From assembly GCF_000829695.1 (NCBI RefSeq), contig NZ_BBNN01000024.1:1-64000 (forward strand): DNA of 64,000 nt, written 5' to 3'. The first letter of the stretch is position 1, and each line of letters starts with the position of its first letter. Below are positions 52,054 to 60,074 of this stretch, piece after piece. The stretch is from Streptomyces sp. NBRC 110035 (GTDB lineage: Bacteria > Actinomycetota > Actinomycetes > Streptomycetales > Streptomycetaceae). The notes under the pieces were generated by a model, which did no database searches, was not told where the DNA came from, and worked only from the letters and a program-made list of their open reading frames with translations. Made by a program: the position numbers and the translations under genes.

Positions 52054-52530
52054 ATGGCCGTGGACGAGCTGGACACCCGCATCCTGCGCCTGCTGCTGGA
52101 GCAACCACGCACCAGCGTGCGGGAGTACGCCCGCCTCCTGGGGATCGCGCGCGGCACGCTCCAGGCCCGCCTCGACCGGATGGAGCGCGACGGTGTGATC
52201 ACCGGGACGGGTCCGGCCCTCTCCCCCGCCGCGCTGGGCCATCCGGTGCTCGCGTTCGTGCACATCGAGGTCACGCAGGGGCACCTGGACGAGGTCGGCG
52301 ACGAACTGGCCGCCGTGCCGGAGATCGTCGAAGCGTTCTCGATCACCGGCGGCGGGGATCTGCTGACCCGGGTCGTGGCGCGTGACAACGCGCATCTCGA
52401 GGACGTGGTCCAGAAGCTGATCAACCTGCCCGGCGTGGTCCGCACCCGCACCGAGGTGGCACTGCGCGAGCGCGTCCCGCACCGGCTGCTTCCGCTGGTG
52501 AAGTCGATCGGCCGGACGGCTCGCCCCTAG
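52054..52530 (+). CDS. Lrp/AsnC-family transcriptional regulator
   Basis: 158 residues. The helix-turn-helix is 'LDTRILRLLLEQPRTSVREY' with 'RLLGIARGTLQARLDRMERD'; the RAM domain is 'LAFVHIEVTQGHLDEVGDEL', 'VEAFSITGGGDLLTRVVARD' and 'LPGVVRTRTEVALRERVPHR'. The family senses amino acids. The ATG has GGAGG eleven bases upstream. It diverges from the FUSC transporter, which it may regulate. Confidence 0.92.
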   Translation: MAVDELDTRILRLLLEQPRTSVREYARLLGIARGTLQARLDRMERDGVITGTGPALSPAALGHPVLAFVHIEVTQGHLDEVGDELAAVPEIVEAFSITGGGDLLTRVVARDNAHLEDVVQKLINLPGVVRTRTEVALRERVPHRLLPLVKSIGRTARP

Positions 52531-52580
52531 AGTCCGCCCGCGAGTCCTTCCGCTGTCCGGACCTTGGCATCCTTGGCCCC

Positions 52581-53276
52581 ATGAGCACTTTCGACGCACT
52601 CGCGGTCGTCTTCGATCTCGACGGAACGCTCGTGGACAGCGAGCCGAACTACTACGAGGCGGGCCGGCTGACCCTCGCCGAGCACGGCGTTCCGGACTTC
52701 TCCTGGGCGGAGCACGAGCGCTACGTGGGGATCAGCACCCGGGAGACGATCACCGACTGGCGGGAGCGCTACGGGCTGCACGCCTCGGTGGAGGAACTGC
52801 TGGAGGTCAAGAACGGGCACTACCTCCGGCTGGCCGGCGCCTCGACACACGTGTACCCCGAGATGCGCCGGTTCGTCGAGCTGCTGGCCGCCGATGGCGT
52901 ACCGATGGCCGTGGCCTCCGGCTCCTCGCCCGGGGCGATCGGAGCGATCCTGGCCGGCACGGGCCTGGACGCCCACCTGCGTACGGTCGTCTCGGCGGAG
53001 GAGGTGCCGCACGGCAAGCCCGCTCCCGACGTCTTCCTGGAGGCGGCCCGTCGGCTCGGGGCGGACCCCGCCGCATGCGTGGTACTGGAGGACGCCACCC
53101 CGGGCGCCGCCGCCGCTCACGCCGCGGGCATGCGCTGCATCGCGATTCCGTACGTCGCGGCGCAGGCCGACGCCCCGGAGTTCGCCACCGCCTCGCTGCT
53201 GCTGCGCGGCGGGCAGCGGGAGTTCGCGGCACGGGCCGCGCACGAGTGGCTGACGCGAGCCGCCCGGCCGGCCTGA
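52581..53276 (+). CDS. HAD-family phosphatase (beta-phosphoglucomutase-like)
   Basis: 231 residues. HAD motif I VVFDLDGTLVDSE (D12, D14), motif II 'MAVASGSSPGAIGAIL' (Ser), motif III 'PHGKPAPDVFLEAARRLG' (Lys) and motif IV 'CVVLEDATPGAAAAHAAGM' (Glu-Asp) are intact, with a helical cap between I and II. It hydrolyses a small phosphomonoester or isomerises a sugar phosphate. It follows the Lrp gene by 50 bp and may be co-transcribed. Confidence 0.92.
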   Translation: MSTFDALAVVFDLDGTLVDSEPNYYEAGRLTLAEHGVPDFSWAEHERYVGISTRETITDWRERYGLHASVEELLEVKNGHYLRLAGASTHVYPEMRRFVELLAADGVPMAVASGSSPGAIGAILAGTGLDAHLRTVVSAEEVPHGKPAPDVFLEAARRLGADPAACVVLEDATPGAAAAHAAGMRCIAIPYVAAQADAPEFATASLLLRGGQREFAARAAHEWLTRAARPA

Positions 53277-53339
53277 CGGGGTCGCGCAACACGGCGGACG
53301 CGGCCGGACGGCGGGCCCGGTACCCGTCGGGCGGGTGTC

Positions 53340-54203
53340 GTCGGCGAACGGCCGGATAGCGCCACGAAGTACCAGGACTCGGTGTACTTCGCGAAAGCCG
53401 ACGCGAGCGCCCTGTACGTCACCCCCTACAGCCCCTCCGAACTCACCTGGTCCGAAAAGGGAGTCACGGTCACGCAGACCACCCGCTTCCCCGAGGAGCA
53501 GGTCAGCACGCTCACCATCGGGGGCGGCCCCGCCTCGTTCGCCCTGCCGCTGCGCGTGCCGGCCTGGGCGACCGGCGGGTTCCGGGTGACCGTCAACGGG
53601 CGTGCGGTGCCCGGGACTCCGGTTCCGGGCGGCTACTTCAGCGTCCGACGGACCTGGCGGGCCGGTGACACCGTGCGGGTCCTGGTGCCGTTCCGGCTGA
53701 GGGCGGAGCGCGCGCTCGACGACCCCACGCTGCAGACCCTGTTCCTTGGCCCGGTCAACGTTCCTTGGCCCGGTCAACCTGGTCGCCCGCGACCCGTCGA
53801 CCGGGCACCTGCGGTGTGCGCTGTACGGCAACGCCGGCCTCTCCGGCGATCTGCCGCCCCCTCGCTCACCCCGGTCTCCGGGAAGCCGTTGCACCACACC
53901 CTGAACGGCGTCGGGTTCGCACCCTTCGCGGAGGGGACCGAGGACCCGACGCACGCCTGCTTCCGGCGCTCGGAACCCCATGTGGTCTTCGGTGCCTTCG
54001 ACGCCGGCGTCGCCAACCCCGCCCGGGGCGACGGCGTCACGCTGCTGGACGAGATCTGGGCGGGAGCCCTCTTCGGCAGCAAGGGCGCGCTGGTCACACG
54101 GGTACGGACGACGGTCGCCGACCGGGCCCTCGCCGGCCTGCCGAGCGGCATGGACGGCGACAGGGCGGCGCGTACCGCACAGAACGCCTCCTACGCGGCA
54201 TGA
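53340..54203 (+). pseudogene. GH127-type beta-L-arabinofuranosidase, C-terminal relic
   Basis: The match starts abruptly at 'TKYQDSVYFAKADASALYVT', in the middle of a GH127/DUF1680 enzyme, and continues 'FALPLRVPAWATGGFRVTVN' and 'VRVLVPFRLRAERALDDPTL'. The catalytic N-terminal barrel is missing. A 19-bp duplication (53742-53779) then shifts the frame for about 30 codons until extra C residues near 53850 restore it at 'APSLTPVSGKPLHHTLNGVG'. No start codon or ribosome site precedes the fragment. It was probably a secreted plant-polysaccharide hydrolase. Confidence 0.78.
53742..53779 (+). repeat. 19-bp tandem duplication in the GH127 relic
   Basis: TTCCTTGGCCCGGTCAAC occurs twice, each time followed by one differing base (G then C). 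The second copy flows into 'NLVARD...GHLRCALYG' in another frame, showing what the native sequence was. Confidence 0.85.
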
Positions 54204-54321
54204 GGTCATACGGCGAGAGGTCATGCGCATCCCGGCAGAAGTTTTCTTCCGGAAGGGTGATTGTCTCGCCACTTCCATCCGTACTCCATGGTGTTGGGCT
54301 GTTGATACACCAGGAGGAACG

Positions 54322-55071
54322 ATGCGCATCTCGCGCAGCACGGCAGGAACCGCGTTCGTGGGCGGAGCCATGGTTCTCACCCTCTCCGCGCTCGCCTACC
54401 CCACCATGCTGGGCGTGCAGACCACATCGAGCACCCCGGACCGCGTCGTCGCCAACACGCAGTACGGCCAGCTGACCGAGGCCGACCGCGACTTCGTGGT
54501 CAAGGTGCGCGCCGCCGGGCTCTGGGAACACCCCCTGGGCCTGCTGGCGATGGAGCGGGGTACGACTCCGGAGATGAAGGAGGCGGGCGAGCACCTGGTC
54601 GTCGGGCACGGACGGCTCGACGAGAGCTGCCGCAAGATCTCCCTCGAACTGGGCATCACCCTGCCCAACCAGGCCTCCCCCCAGCAGGAACAGTTCGTGG
54701 AGAGCATCAAAACCACCAACGACAAGGAGTTCGACACCTTGGCGGTGAACATCATGCGGGTGACCCACGGCCAGATCTTCCCGGCGATCGCCAAGGTCCG
54801 GGCCAACACCAGGAACACCCTGGTACGGCAGCTGGCCGACCAGGCCAACGACACCGTGCTCGACCACATCACGGTGCTGGAGAAGACCGGACTGGTCAAT
54901 CACGAGCAGGTCAACTTCCAGCAGACCAGCCCGCCCAAGATGCCCCGGGAGCAGGTGACGCCGCCTGCCCCGCCGGCGGGCGCCCCGGTGCTGGTGCTCG
55001 AGATCCCCGAGGAGCTGAAGGACCTCAACACCGTCTCCCCGGCGCCGACGCCTGCCTCGACGGTGAAGTAG
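54322..55071 (+). CDS. DUF4142 exported protein
   Basis: 249 residues. The N-terminal 'RSTAGTAFVGGAMVLTLSAL' is a signal or anchor. The ferritin-like helical DUF4142 domain follows: 'LTEADRDFVVKVRAAGLWEH', 'GHGRLDESCRKISLELGITL' and 'VTHGQIFPAIAKVRANTRNT', with His and Glu residues spaced as in metal-binding four-helix bundles. The last 50 residues are Pro-rich. AGGAGG sits five bases before the ATG. Function unknown. Confidence 0.88.
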   Translation: MRISRSTAGTAFVGGAMVLTLSALAYPTMLGVQTTSSTPDRVVANTQYGQLTEADRDFVVKVRAAGLWEHPLGLLAMERGTTPEMKEAGEHLVVGHGRLDESCRKISLELGITLPNQASPQQEQFVESIKTTNDKEFDTLAVNIMRVTHGQIFPAIAKVRANTRNTLVRQLADQANDTVLDHITVLEKTGLVNHEQVNFQQTSPPKMPREQVTPPAPPAGAPVLVLEIPEELKDLNTVSPAPTPASTVK

Positions 55072-55099
55072 ACGCCCCGCGGAACCCGGAAACCCGAGG

Positions 55100-55894
55100 T
55101 CAGGACCCGCGGCGGGGTTTGCCCCGGCGCGGGTTCCTCGGTGTGCCGCCGGTGCCCTTCCGCTGCCCGCGGGCGGCCGGCCCGCCCGACGCCTGCCGGC
55201 GCCGGGTCCCGGCTCCGCCCTTCTCGGCGGCCCGCCCGGGCTTCTCCTTGGACTTCCCCTGCGCCGCGGACGGCTGGGGCCGGGTGCGGCCCCGGGTGCT
55301 GTTGACGGTCCGGCCGCGGACGATCCCGATGAACTCCTCCACCAGGTCGGTGGTCGCGTCCTCGGGCCAGGCCAGTGCCACACTCGACTCGGGGGCGTCC
55401 TTGAGCGGCCGGTGGGTGAGGTCCTTGCGGTGGTGCAGCCGCGCCAGGGACAGCGGTACGACGAGCACGCCGATCCCGGCCGCGACGAGTTCGACGGCGT
55501 CGGCGGTGGTGGCGGGGCGTTCGAGGGCTGGCCTCCCGGGCAGGGTCTCCCAGGTGAGCACGTCGTCGAGGGGGTGCAACAGGATCTCGTCGGCCAGGTC
55601 CTCCGGGGACACCTCGTCGACCGCCGTCACGATGTGGTCCCTGGGGACCACGACGACCGTCTGCTCGGTGTAGAGGGGAATCGCGCTGAGCACCGTCCGG
55701 TCGACGGGCAGCCGGACGAGGCCCGCGTCGGCGTCACCGGTCAGCAGCAGGCCGGCCGTCCGAGCGGCGGGCGCCTGGGTGAGGGCCAGCGGGACGCCGG
55801 GCAGCCGCTCTTTCCAGACGCGCACCCACTTGCCGGGCATCACCCCGGGTGCGTACACGAGCCGGAACGACGGGGACACATCCGAGGCTGTCAC
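55100..55894 (-). CDS. LysR-type effector domain without DNA-binding domain
   Basis: 264 residues. From residue 10 it reads as a LysR substrate-binding domain: 'FRLVYAPGVMPGKWVRVWKE', 'GLVRLPVDRTVLSAIPLYTE', 'VDEVSPEDLADEILLHPLDD' and 'AVELVAAGIGVLVVPLSLAR'. The winged helix that normally precedes it is absent and no in-frame sequence upstream supplies it. The last 70 residues are strongly basic (Arg/Lys/Gly), which might bind nucleic acid instead. It diverges from the DUF5997 gene. Such stand-alone proteins are widespread in Streptomyces but unstudied as far as I know. Confidence 0.85.
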   Translation of the reverse strand: MTASDVSPSFRLVYAPGVMPGKWVRVWKERLPGVPLALTQAPAARTAGLLLTGDADAGLVRLPVDRTVLSAIPLYTEQTVVVVPRDHIVTAVDEVSPEDLADEILLHPLDDVLTWETLPGRPALERPATTADAVELVAAGIGVLVVPLSLARLHHRKDLTHRPLKDAPESSVALAWPEDATTDLVEEFIGIVRGRTVNSTRGRTRPQPSAAQGKSKEKPGRAAEKGGAGTRRRQASGGPAARGQRKGTGGTPRNPRRGKPRRGS

Positions 55895-56009
55895 CCTGCC
55901 AGGCTACCGTCCGTGGCCACGGGCCCGGACCGCCTGCGACGGCCTGAGGGCCGGCCGCGCCCGCCGAGGGTGGTCGGCGGGCGCGCGTACGGTCGATACC
56001 CTGGACACC

Positions 56010-56402
56010 ATGACGTCGCACCACAACACCCAGACGATGAAGCCCGCGACCGCGGCGAAGAAACTGGGTGTGTACCTCGAGGCCACCCCCGCCGAGTTCC
56101 GGGAGGGTGTCGTCTCCCGCGCCGAGCTGAACGCGCTCCAGGCAGACCCGCCCCAGTGGCTGCAGGACCTGCGGCGCAACGGTCCGCACCCCCGCCCCGT
56201 GGTCGCGTCGAGGCTGGGCGTCTCCATCGCCGGTCTCGCCCGCGGCGGAGTCACCGAGCCGCTCACCACGGAGCAGATCGACGCCCTCAGGGAGGAGCGC
56301 CCCGAGTGGCTGGAGCGTGAGCAGGCCACTCAGGCGGAGGTGCGCAAGGAGGCGGAACGCCTCAAGCAGCGGGACGCGGAGCGCGCGAAGCAGACCGGCT
56401 GA
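56010..56402 (+). CDS. DUF5997 family protein
   Basis: 130 residues. 'MKPATAAKKLGVYLEATPAE' and 'FREGVVSRAELNALQADPPQ' are followed by 'WLQDLRRNGPHPRPVVASRL' and 'GVSIAGLARGGVTEPLTTEQ', a small helix-turn-helix-like fold, then a charged coiled-coil tail. It is a conserved actinobacterial protein found beside LysR-type effector proteins, here divergent with 115 bp between, so the two may act together (inference). Confidence 0.85.
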   Translation: MTSHHNTQTMKPATAAKKLGVYLEATPAEFREGVVSRAELNALQADPPQWLQDLRRNGPHPRPVVASRLGVSIAGLARGGVTEPLTTEQIDALREERPEWLEREQATQAEVRKEAERLKQRDAERAKQTG

Positions 56403-56509
56403 CCCCGGCGTGCCCTCCGCTCCCCTCCCCTCACGTCACGGGGCGGTCTTGACCGCAGACCCTCGACTTGCCGACGGCAGACGACCACCCCGCCCTCGCG
56501 GGGAGGACA

Positions 56510-56690
56510 TCACTCACCTCTCCCGGAGGCCCTCACCGGGGCATGCCCCGTACGAAGAGACACCTCCGCCCAGACAGTTCTGGCGTACGCACCGCGGACA
56601 CCACAGCCCCAGCGGTCCGCATACGCCTCGACGAGGAGCAGGCCGCGCCCGGACTCCGCGTCGGGCGTCGTCGGGGTGGCAACGAGATTC
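56510..56690 (-). pseudogene. ATP-binding regulatory protein, C-terminal relic
   Basis: The minus-strand frame gives 'TPDAESGRGLLLVEAYADRW' then 'YARTVWAEVSL', the G2 box and final strand of the same HATPase_c_2 family as the gene at 1139-1561. The N-box half is missing; the coding match stops at an 18-bp tandem repeat. Only the last about 45 codons of the family survive. Confidence 0.75.
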
Positions 56691-56707
56691 GGGGTGGCAA
56701 CGAGATA
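56672..56707 (+). repeat. 18-bp tandem repeat at a deletion junction
   Basis: CGGGGTGGCAACGAGAT occurs at 56672-56688 and again at 56690-56706, with T and A as the respective 18th bases. It separates the 3' end of the ATPase relic from the 3' end of an XRE relic, the place where about 1 kb is missing compared with an intact cassette. Confidence 0.85.
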
Positions 56708-56783
56708 TGGGATGCCGCGCTCACAGGCCCTCAACACCGAGGAGTCCGCCAGGTCCATCGAGCGCTTGGCAGGGGAGCCGTGA
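56691..56783 (+). pseudogene. XRE/DUF5753 regulator, C-terminal relic
   Basis: About 30 codons read 'RYGMPRSQALNTEESARSIE' and end 'RLAGEP'. This is the closing helix of DUF5753 regulators (usual form: FDxLRxxALSPEES). Its TGA overlaps the GTG of the following DUF397 gene as GTGA, the normal coupling in such cassettes. The helix-turn-helix and most of DUF5753 are gone. Confidence 0.68.
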
Positions 56784-57106
56784 GCATCGGCCAGCACATT
56801 GAGCGGCCCGGCAACCTCGCGTGGTTCAGGAGCAGCTGCAGCGGAACCAACGGCGGCGACTGCGTCGAGGTGGCCGCCGGAGCGGGCGCCGTGCACGTAC
56901 GGGACTCCAAGACCGTGGGAGACGGCCCCGTGCCGCGGATCCACCGGGACGGGTGGACCGCGTTCGTGGCGCTCGCGGCCGTGCGGCGTCACCGTGTTCC
57001 CGAATGTGACGACGGGCCCGTCCGTGTCCTTGAAGTGACGTGGACGAGCCCGTCGCCTGCTGTGGGTCCCCGCGACGACCGCGGGTGCCGCAACCGGGCA
57101 CGGTGA
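56780..57106 (+). CDS. DUF397 protein, orphaned
   Basis: 108 residues. The DUF397 signature is complete: 'LAWFRSSCSGTNGGDCVEVA', 'AVHVRDSKTVGDGPV' and 'DGWTAFVALAAV'. The family usually ends there, about residue 65; here some 40 extra residues follow, so the native stop may be lost. GTG start with GGGGAG four bases upstream. With its XRE partner deleted, it probably has no function in this locus, although DUF397 proteins might act on other XRE regulators. Confidence 0.78.
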   Translation: MSIGQHIERPGNLAWFRSSCSGTNGGDCVEVAAGAGAVHVRDSKTVGDGPVPRIHRDGWTAFVALAAVRRHRVPECDDGPVRVLEVTWTSPSPAVGPRDDRGCRNRAR

Positions 57107-57148
57107 GCGGGCGGACCGACCGTCGCCGGGCCTTTCCGGGTCCGGGTT

Positions 57149-57178
57149 GACCCTCGACCTTGTCGAGGCACGAGGGTC
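57149..57178. promoter_or_regulatory. MerR-type promoter palindrome
   Basis: GACCCTCG (57149-57156) mirrors CGAGGGTC (57171-57178), with an inner CTCGAC-CTT-GTCGAG. A TTGACC -35-like element starts at 57147. The site ends 18 bp before the MerR-clamp gene, as expected for autoregulation. Confidence 0.65.
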
Positions 57179-57196
57179 GTGGGCGTGGAGAGCGAG

Positions 57197-58303
57197 ATGC
57201 GCAGCATTGGTGAGACGGCCCGGGACTGCGGACTGAGCGTGAGTGCCCTGCGGTTCTACGACCGTGCGGGTGTGCTGGTCCCCGCCTGGGTCGATCCGGT
57301 GAGCGGATACCGCTGGTACGCCCCCGGACAGCTGGACGAGGCCCGGCTGCTGGCGCGGCTGCGGCGGACCGGCATGCCGCTGGCCGACATCAGGCTGGTG
57401 CTGGCCGGCTGGGCCGGCACGGACACCGACCTCGTACGGCAGCTTCTTCAGGCGCACCTGCGCCGGCTGGAACAGGGGTTGTCCCGTGCCCGCGGTGAGT
57501 TCTCCACGCTCCGAGCCCTACTCGACGACAGGGAGAACCCCATGACCTCGCTCCGTACCTCCTCGGCCCGGTCGGCCCTTGCCCCGCCCGAGCTGGCCGC
57601 CGCGTTGGACGCGGTCCGCTTCGCGGCCGGTACCGGCCCCGAGCTGCCGATGCTCGGCGGGATCCTCTTCGACCTCGAGTACGACGCCCTGCGCCTCGTG
57701 GCCACCGACCGGTACCGGCTGGCTGTCGCGCGGGCCCCGGTCACCGGGCACAGCGGGTCCCCCGTGCGGGTCCTCGTGCCCCTGCCGCTCGTCGACGCCA
57801 TGCGTGCGCTGGCCGGAGGCCCCGAGCCCGTACGGCTCGCCGTCGACGGTGACCGGGTGACGCTGGAGACCGAGGGGGGCCGCCAGGTGGCCGGCCGGGT
57901 CCTCGATCACGAGTTCCCGGACTACCGCCGTCTGGTCGGTCTTCCCGCCGGGCGCCGCGCCCCGGTCGACGTGGCCGCCTTCCGGGAAGCGGTGCAGGAG
58001 GGCCCCGTCCGCACGGACGAGGTGCGCGAGGAGGACGGGGTGGTCTTCGACGTCAGTGTGATCGAGGCCGGCGCAGACGGCACGGTGCGCGTCTGCGACG
58101 ACGGTGCGGACGGGGACGGCAGGAGGGACGGGGACGGCGACCGTCTCGCGGTCAACCGCGCGTTCCTGCTGGACGCCCTCGACGCCGGGGCCCGCGAACA
58201 GCTGGTCCTGGAGTTCGGCGCCCCCACGGCGCCCCTCGCGATCCGCCGGCCGGACGACGAGGACACGTTCTCCCTGCTGATGCCGGTCCGGCTGGATGGC
58301 TAG
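57197..58303 (+). CDS. MerR-family regulator fused to a DNA sliding-clamp-like domain
   Basis: 368 residues. Residues 1-70 are a MerR helix-turn-helix, 'SIGETARDCGLSVSALRFYD' and 'VDPVSGYRWYAPGQLDEARL', then a dimerisation coiled coil to about 115. Residues about 125-365 resemble the beta subunit of DNA polymerase III (DnaN): 'ALDAVRFAAGTGPELPMLGG', 'LRLVATDRYRLAVARAP', 'GRVLDHEFPDYRRLVGLPAG', 'LAVNRAFLLDALDAG' and 'APLAIRRPDDEDTFSLLMPV'. The clamp part is about two thirds of DnaN's length. The ATG has GGAG six bases before. Whether it contacts DNA polymerase or simply senses a ligand is unknown. Confidence 0.88.
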   Translation: MRSIGETARDCGLSVSALRFYDRAGVLVPAWVDPVSGYRWYAPGQLDEARLLARLRRTGMPLADIRLVLAGWAGTDTDLVRQLLQAHLRRLEQGLSRARGEFSTLRALLDDRENPMTSLRTSSARSALAPPELAAALDAVRFAAGTGPELPMLGGILFDLEYDALRLVATDRYRLAVARAPVTGHSGSPVRVLVPLPLVDAMRALAGGPEPVRLAVDGDRVTLETEGGRQVAGRVLDHEFPDYRRLVGLPAGRRAPVDVAAFREAVQEGPVRTDEVREEDGVVFDVSVIEAGADGTVRVCDDGADGDGRRDGDGDRLAVNRAFLLDALDAGAREQLVLEFGAPTAPLAIRRPDDEDTFSLLMPVRLDG

Positions 58304-58697
58304 GGCCTGTGGCGGAAGGAGCGTCGTCTGCCCGGAGGGCAGGCCCGGCGTCGTCCGGTGCGTGCGATCGCAAGGCGGAGGGTCGCCCCGATACTGGCCG
58401 TATCGGGGCGACCCCGACAACGCGGCGAGCGTGCGTGCCGGACGCCGCCGGGCAGACGGGACTTTCGCCACACGCCCTGGGGCCGGTGGCGGGAGTGACG
58501 CCTGCCGCGCGACCCCGGCACGCACTCCCGCCGCCCCCGCACCCGCACCGCCCGGAAGCCCGGGTACGCCCGGTACGAGGGCTTTGGGGCGGCACGCCGG
58601 GAGCACGCTCCCCCGAGCCCCCTGCTTCGCTCGAGCAGGGGCCCCATGACACCGCGCGGCCGCCCCTCGGGCGACGACGCCCCTTCCGCCACAGGCC
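58304..58697. repeat. MITE-like element with terminal inverted repeats
   Basis: About 394 bp bounded by inverted ends of 36-37 bases: the left end 58304-58340 starts GGCCTGTGGCGGAAGG and the right end 58662-58697 is its mirror with two or three differences. Inside are a perfect 15-bp stem (58380-58394 with 58400-58414), a GC-rich stem CCCCTGCT/AGCAGGGG near 58620-58640, and no reading frame. The left end begins right after the TAG of the MerR-clamp gene. I recall similar non-coding repeats in other Streptomyces genomes but cannot verify it here. Confidence 0.7.
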
Positions 58698-58750
58698 ACA
58701 GGCCACAGGGCCCGGGGCCCGGATTCACCTCACCGAAATACCGAAAAGGC

Positions 58751-58788
58751 CCCGTGCTCCACGTCCCCGGTCGGGGTGGGAGCACGGG
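58751..58788 (-). terminator. Hairpin terminator of the antiporter operon
   Basis: CCCGTGCTCC and GGAGCACGGG form a 10-bp stem with a second CCCC/GGGG stem inside, about 30 bp after the antiporter stop. Confidence 0.75.
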
Positions 58789-58819
58789 ACCCGTGCTGCG
58801 GAAGTGGACGGCCCTCGCG

Positions 58820-60070
58820 CTACGGCCGTTCGGTCCTGCCGTCCTCGACCGGCTCCAGCGTCTCCAGGGCGGGCACGGCCCCGACAGGGGTGGCCGTGGC
58901 GTTCGCAGGGGTCTTCTTCCCAGTCAGGCGGAGGGCGATGGGCTCGGTGTAGCGGGCGGTGAGCGGGCCCAGGATGACCAGGATCAGGACGTAGGAGGTG
59001 GCCAGCGGGCCGAGCTGGGGCTCGATGCCCGCGGTGACCGCGAGTCCGGCGATGACGATGGAGAACTCGCCGCGGGCGACCAGCGCGCCGCCCGCGCGCC
59101 AGCGTCCCTTCCCGGAGATTCCGGCCCGTCGGGCGGCCCACCAGCCGGTGGCTGTCTTCGTCAGCGCGGTGACGACGGCGAGCACGAAGGCGGGCAGGAT
59201 CACCGGCGGGATGGACTGCGGGTCGGTGTGCAGTCCGAAGAAGACGAAGAACACCGCGGCGAACAGGTCACGCAGCGGGGCCAGCAGGCTGTGCGCGCCC
59301 TCGGCCGCCTCGCCGGACAGGGCGATGCCCACGAGGAACGCCCCGACGGCGGCCGACACCTGCAACTGCTGGGCGAGACCGGCGATGAGCAGGGTCAGGC
59401 CGAGGACCACCAGCAGCAGTTTCTCCGGGTCGTCGCTGGAGACGAAGCGTGAGATGACCCGCCCGTAGCGGACGGCGACGAAGAGGACGAGTCCGGCGAC
59501 ACCGAGCGCGATGGCCAGCGTGACGCTTCCCGCGGCCAGGCTGACGCCGGCCAGCAGGGCGGTGATGATCGGCAGGTAGACCGCCATCGCCAGGTCCTCC
59601 AGCACGAGGATGCTGAGGATGACCGGGGTCTCCCGGTTGCCGAGCCGTCCGAGGTCGTTGAGGACCTTGGCGATGACGCCGGAGGAGGAGATCCAGGTGA
59701 CGCCGGCGAGGACCACGGCGGCGACCGGGCCCCAGCCCAGCAGCAGGGCGAGGATCGCGCCCGGGACGGCGTTCAGCAGCATGTCGACCAGGCCGGCCGG
59801 GTACTGGGTCTTGAGGTTGGAGACCAGGTCACTGGCGGTGTACTCGAGGCCGAGCATGAGCAGCAGCAGGATCACGCCGATCTCTGCGCCGATCGCGACG
59901 AACTCCTCGCTCGCGCCGAGCGGCAGCAGCCCGCCCTCGCCGAAGGCCAGGCCGGCCAGCAGGTAGAGCGGGATCGGGGAGAACCGCAGGCGCCCGGCGA
60001 GGCGCCCCAGGAGACCGAGTCCGAGAATGATCGCGCCGAACTCGATCAGGAAGATCGCGGAAGAGTGCAT
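58820..60070 (-). CDS. CPA2-family cation:proton antiporter
   Basis: 416 residues, about 12 transmembrane helices. The start 'FLIEFGAIILGLGLLGRLAG' and 'FSPIPLYLLAGLAFG' are typical; the ion site lies in 'AGVTWISSSGVIAKVLNDLG' and 'LEDLAMAVYLPIITALLAGV' (conserved acidic Glu-Asp pair), with 'GAFLVGIALSG' and 'GALVARGEFSIVIAGLAVTA' further on. It exchanges K+ or Na+ for protons. Four bases separate its ATG from the stop of the TrkA-C gene, so the two are one operon and one complex. Confidence 0.92.
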   Translation of the reverse strand: MHSSAIFLIEFGAIILGLGLLGRLAGRLRFSPIPLYLLAGLAFGEGGLLPLGASEEFVAIGAEIGVILLLLMLGLEYTASDLVSNLKTQYPAGLVDMLLNAVPGAILALLLGWGPVAAVVLAGVTWISSSGVIAKVLNDLGRLGNRETPVILSILVLEDLAMAVYLPIITALLAGVSLAAGSVTLAIALGVAGLVLFVAVRYGRVISRFVSSDDPEKLLLVVLGLTLLIAGLAQQLQVSAAVGAFLVGIALSGEAAEGAHSLLAPLRDLFAAVFFVFFGLHTDPQSIPPVILPAFVLAVVTALTKTATGWWAARRAGISGKGRWRAGGALVARGEFSIVIAGLAVTAGIEPQLGPLATSYVLILVILGPLTARYTEPIALRLTGKKTPANATATPVGAVPALETLEPVEDGRTERP

Positions 60071-60074
60071 GCGC

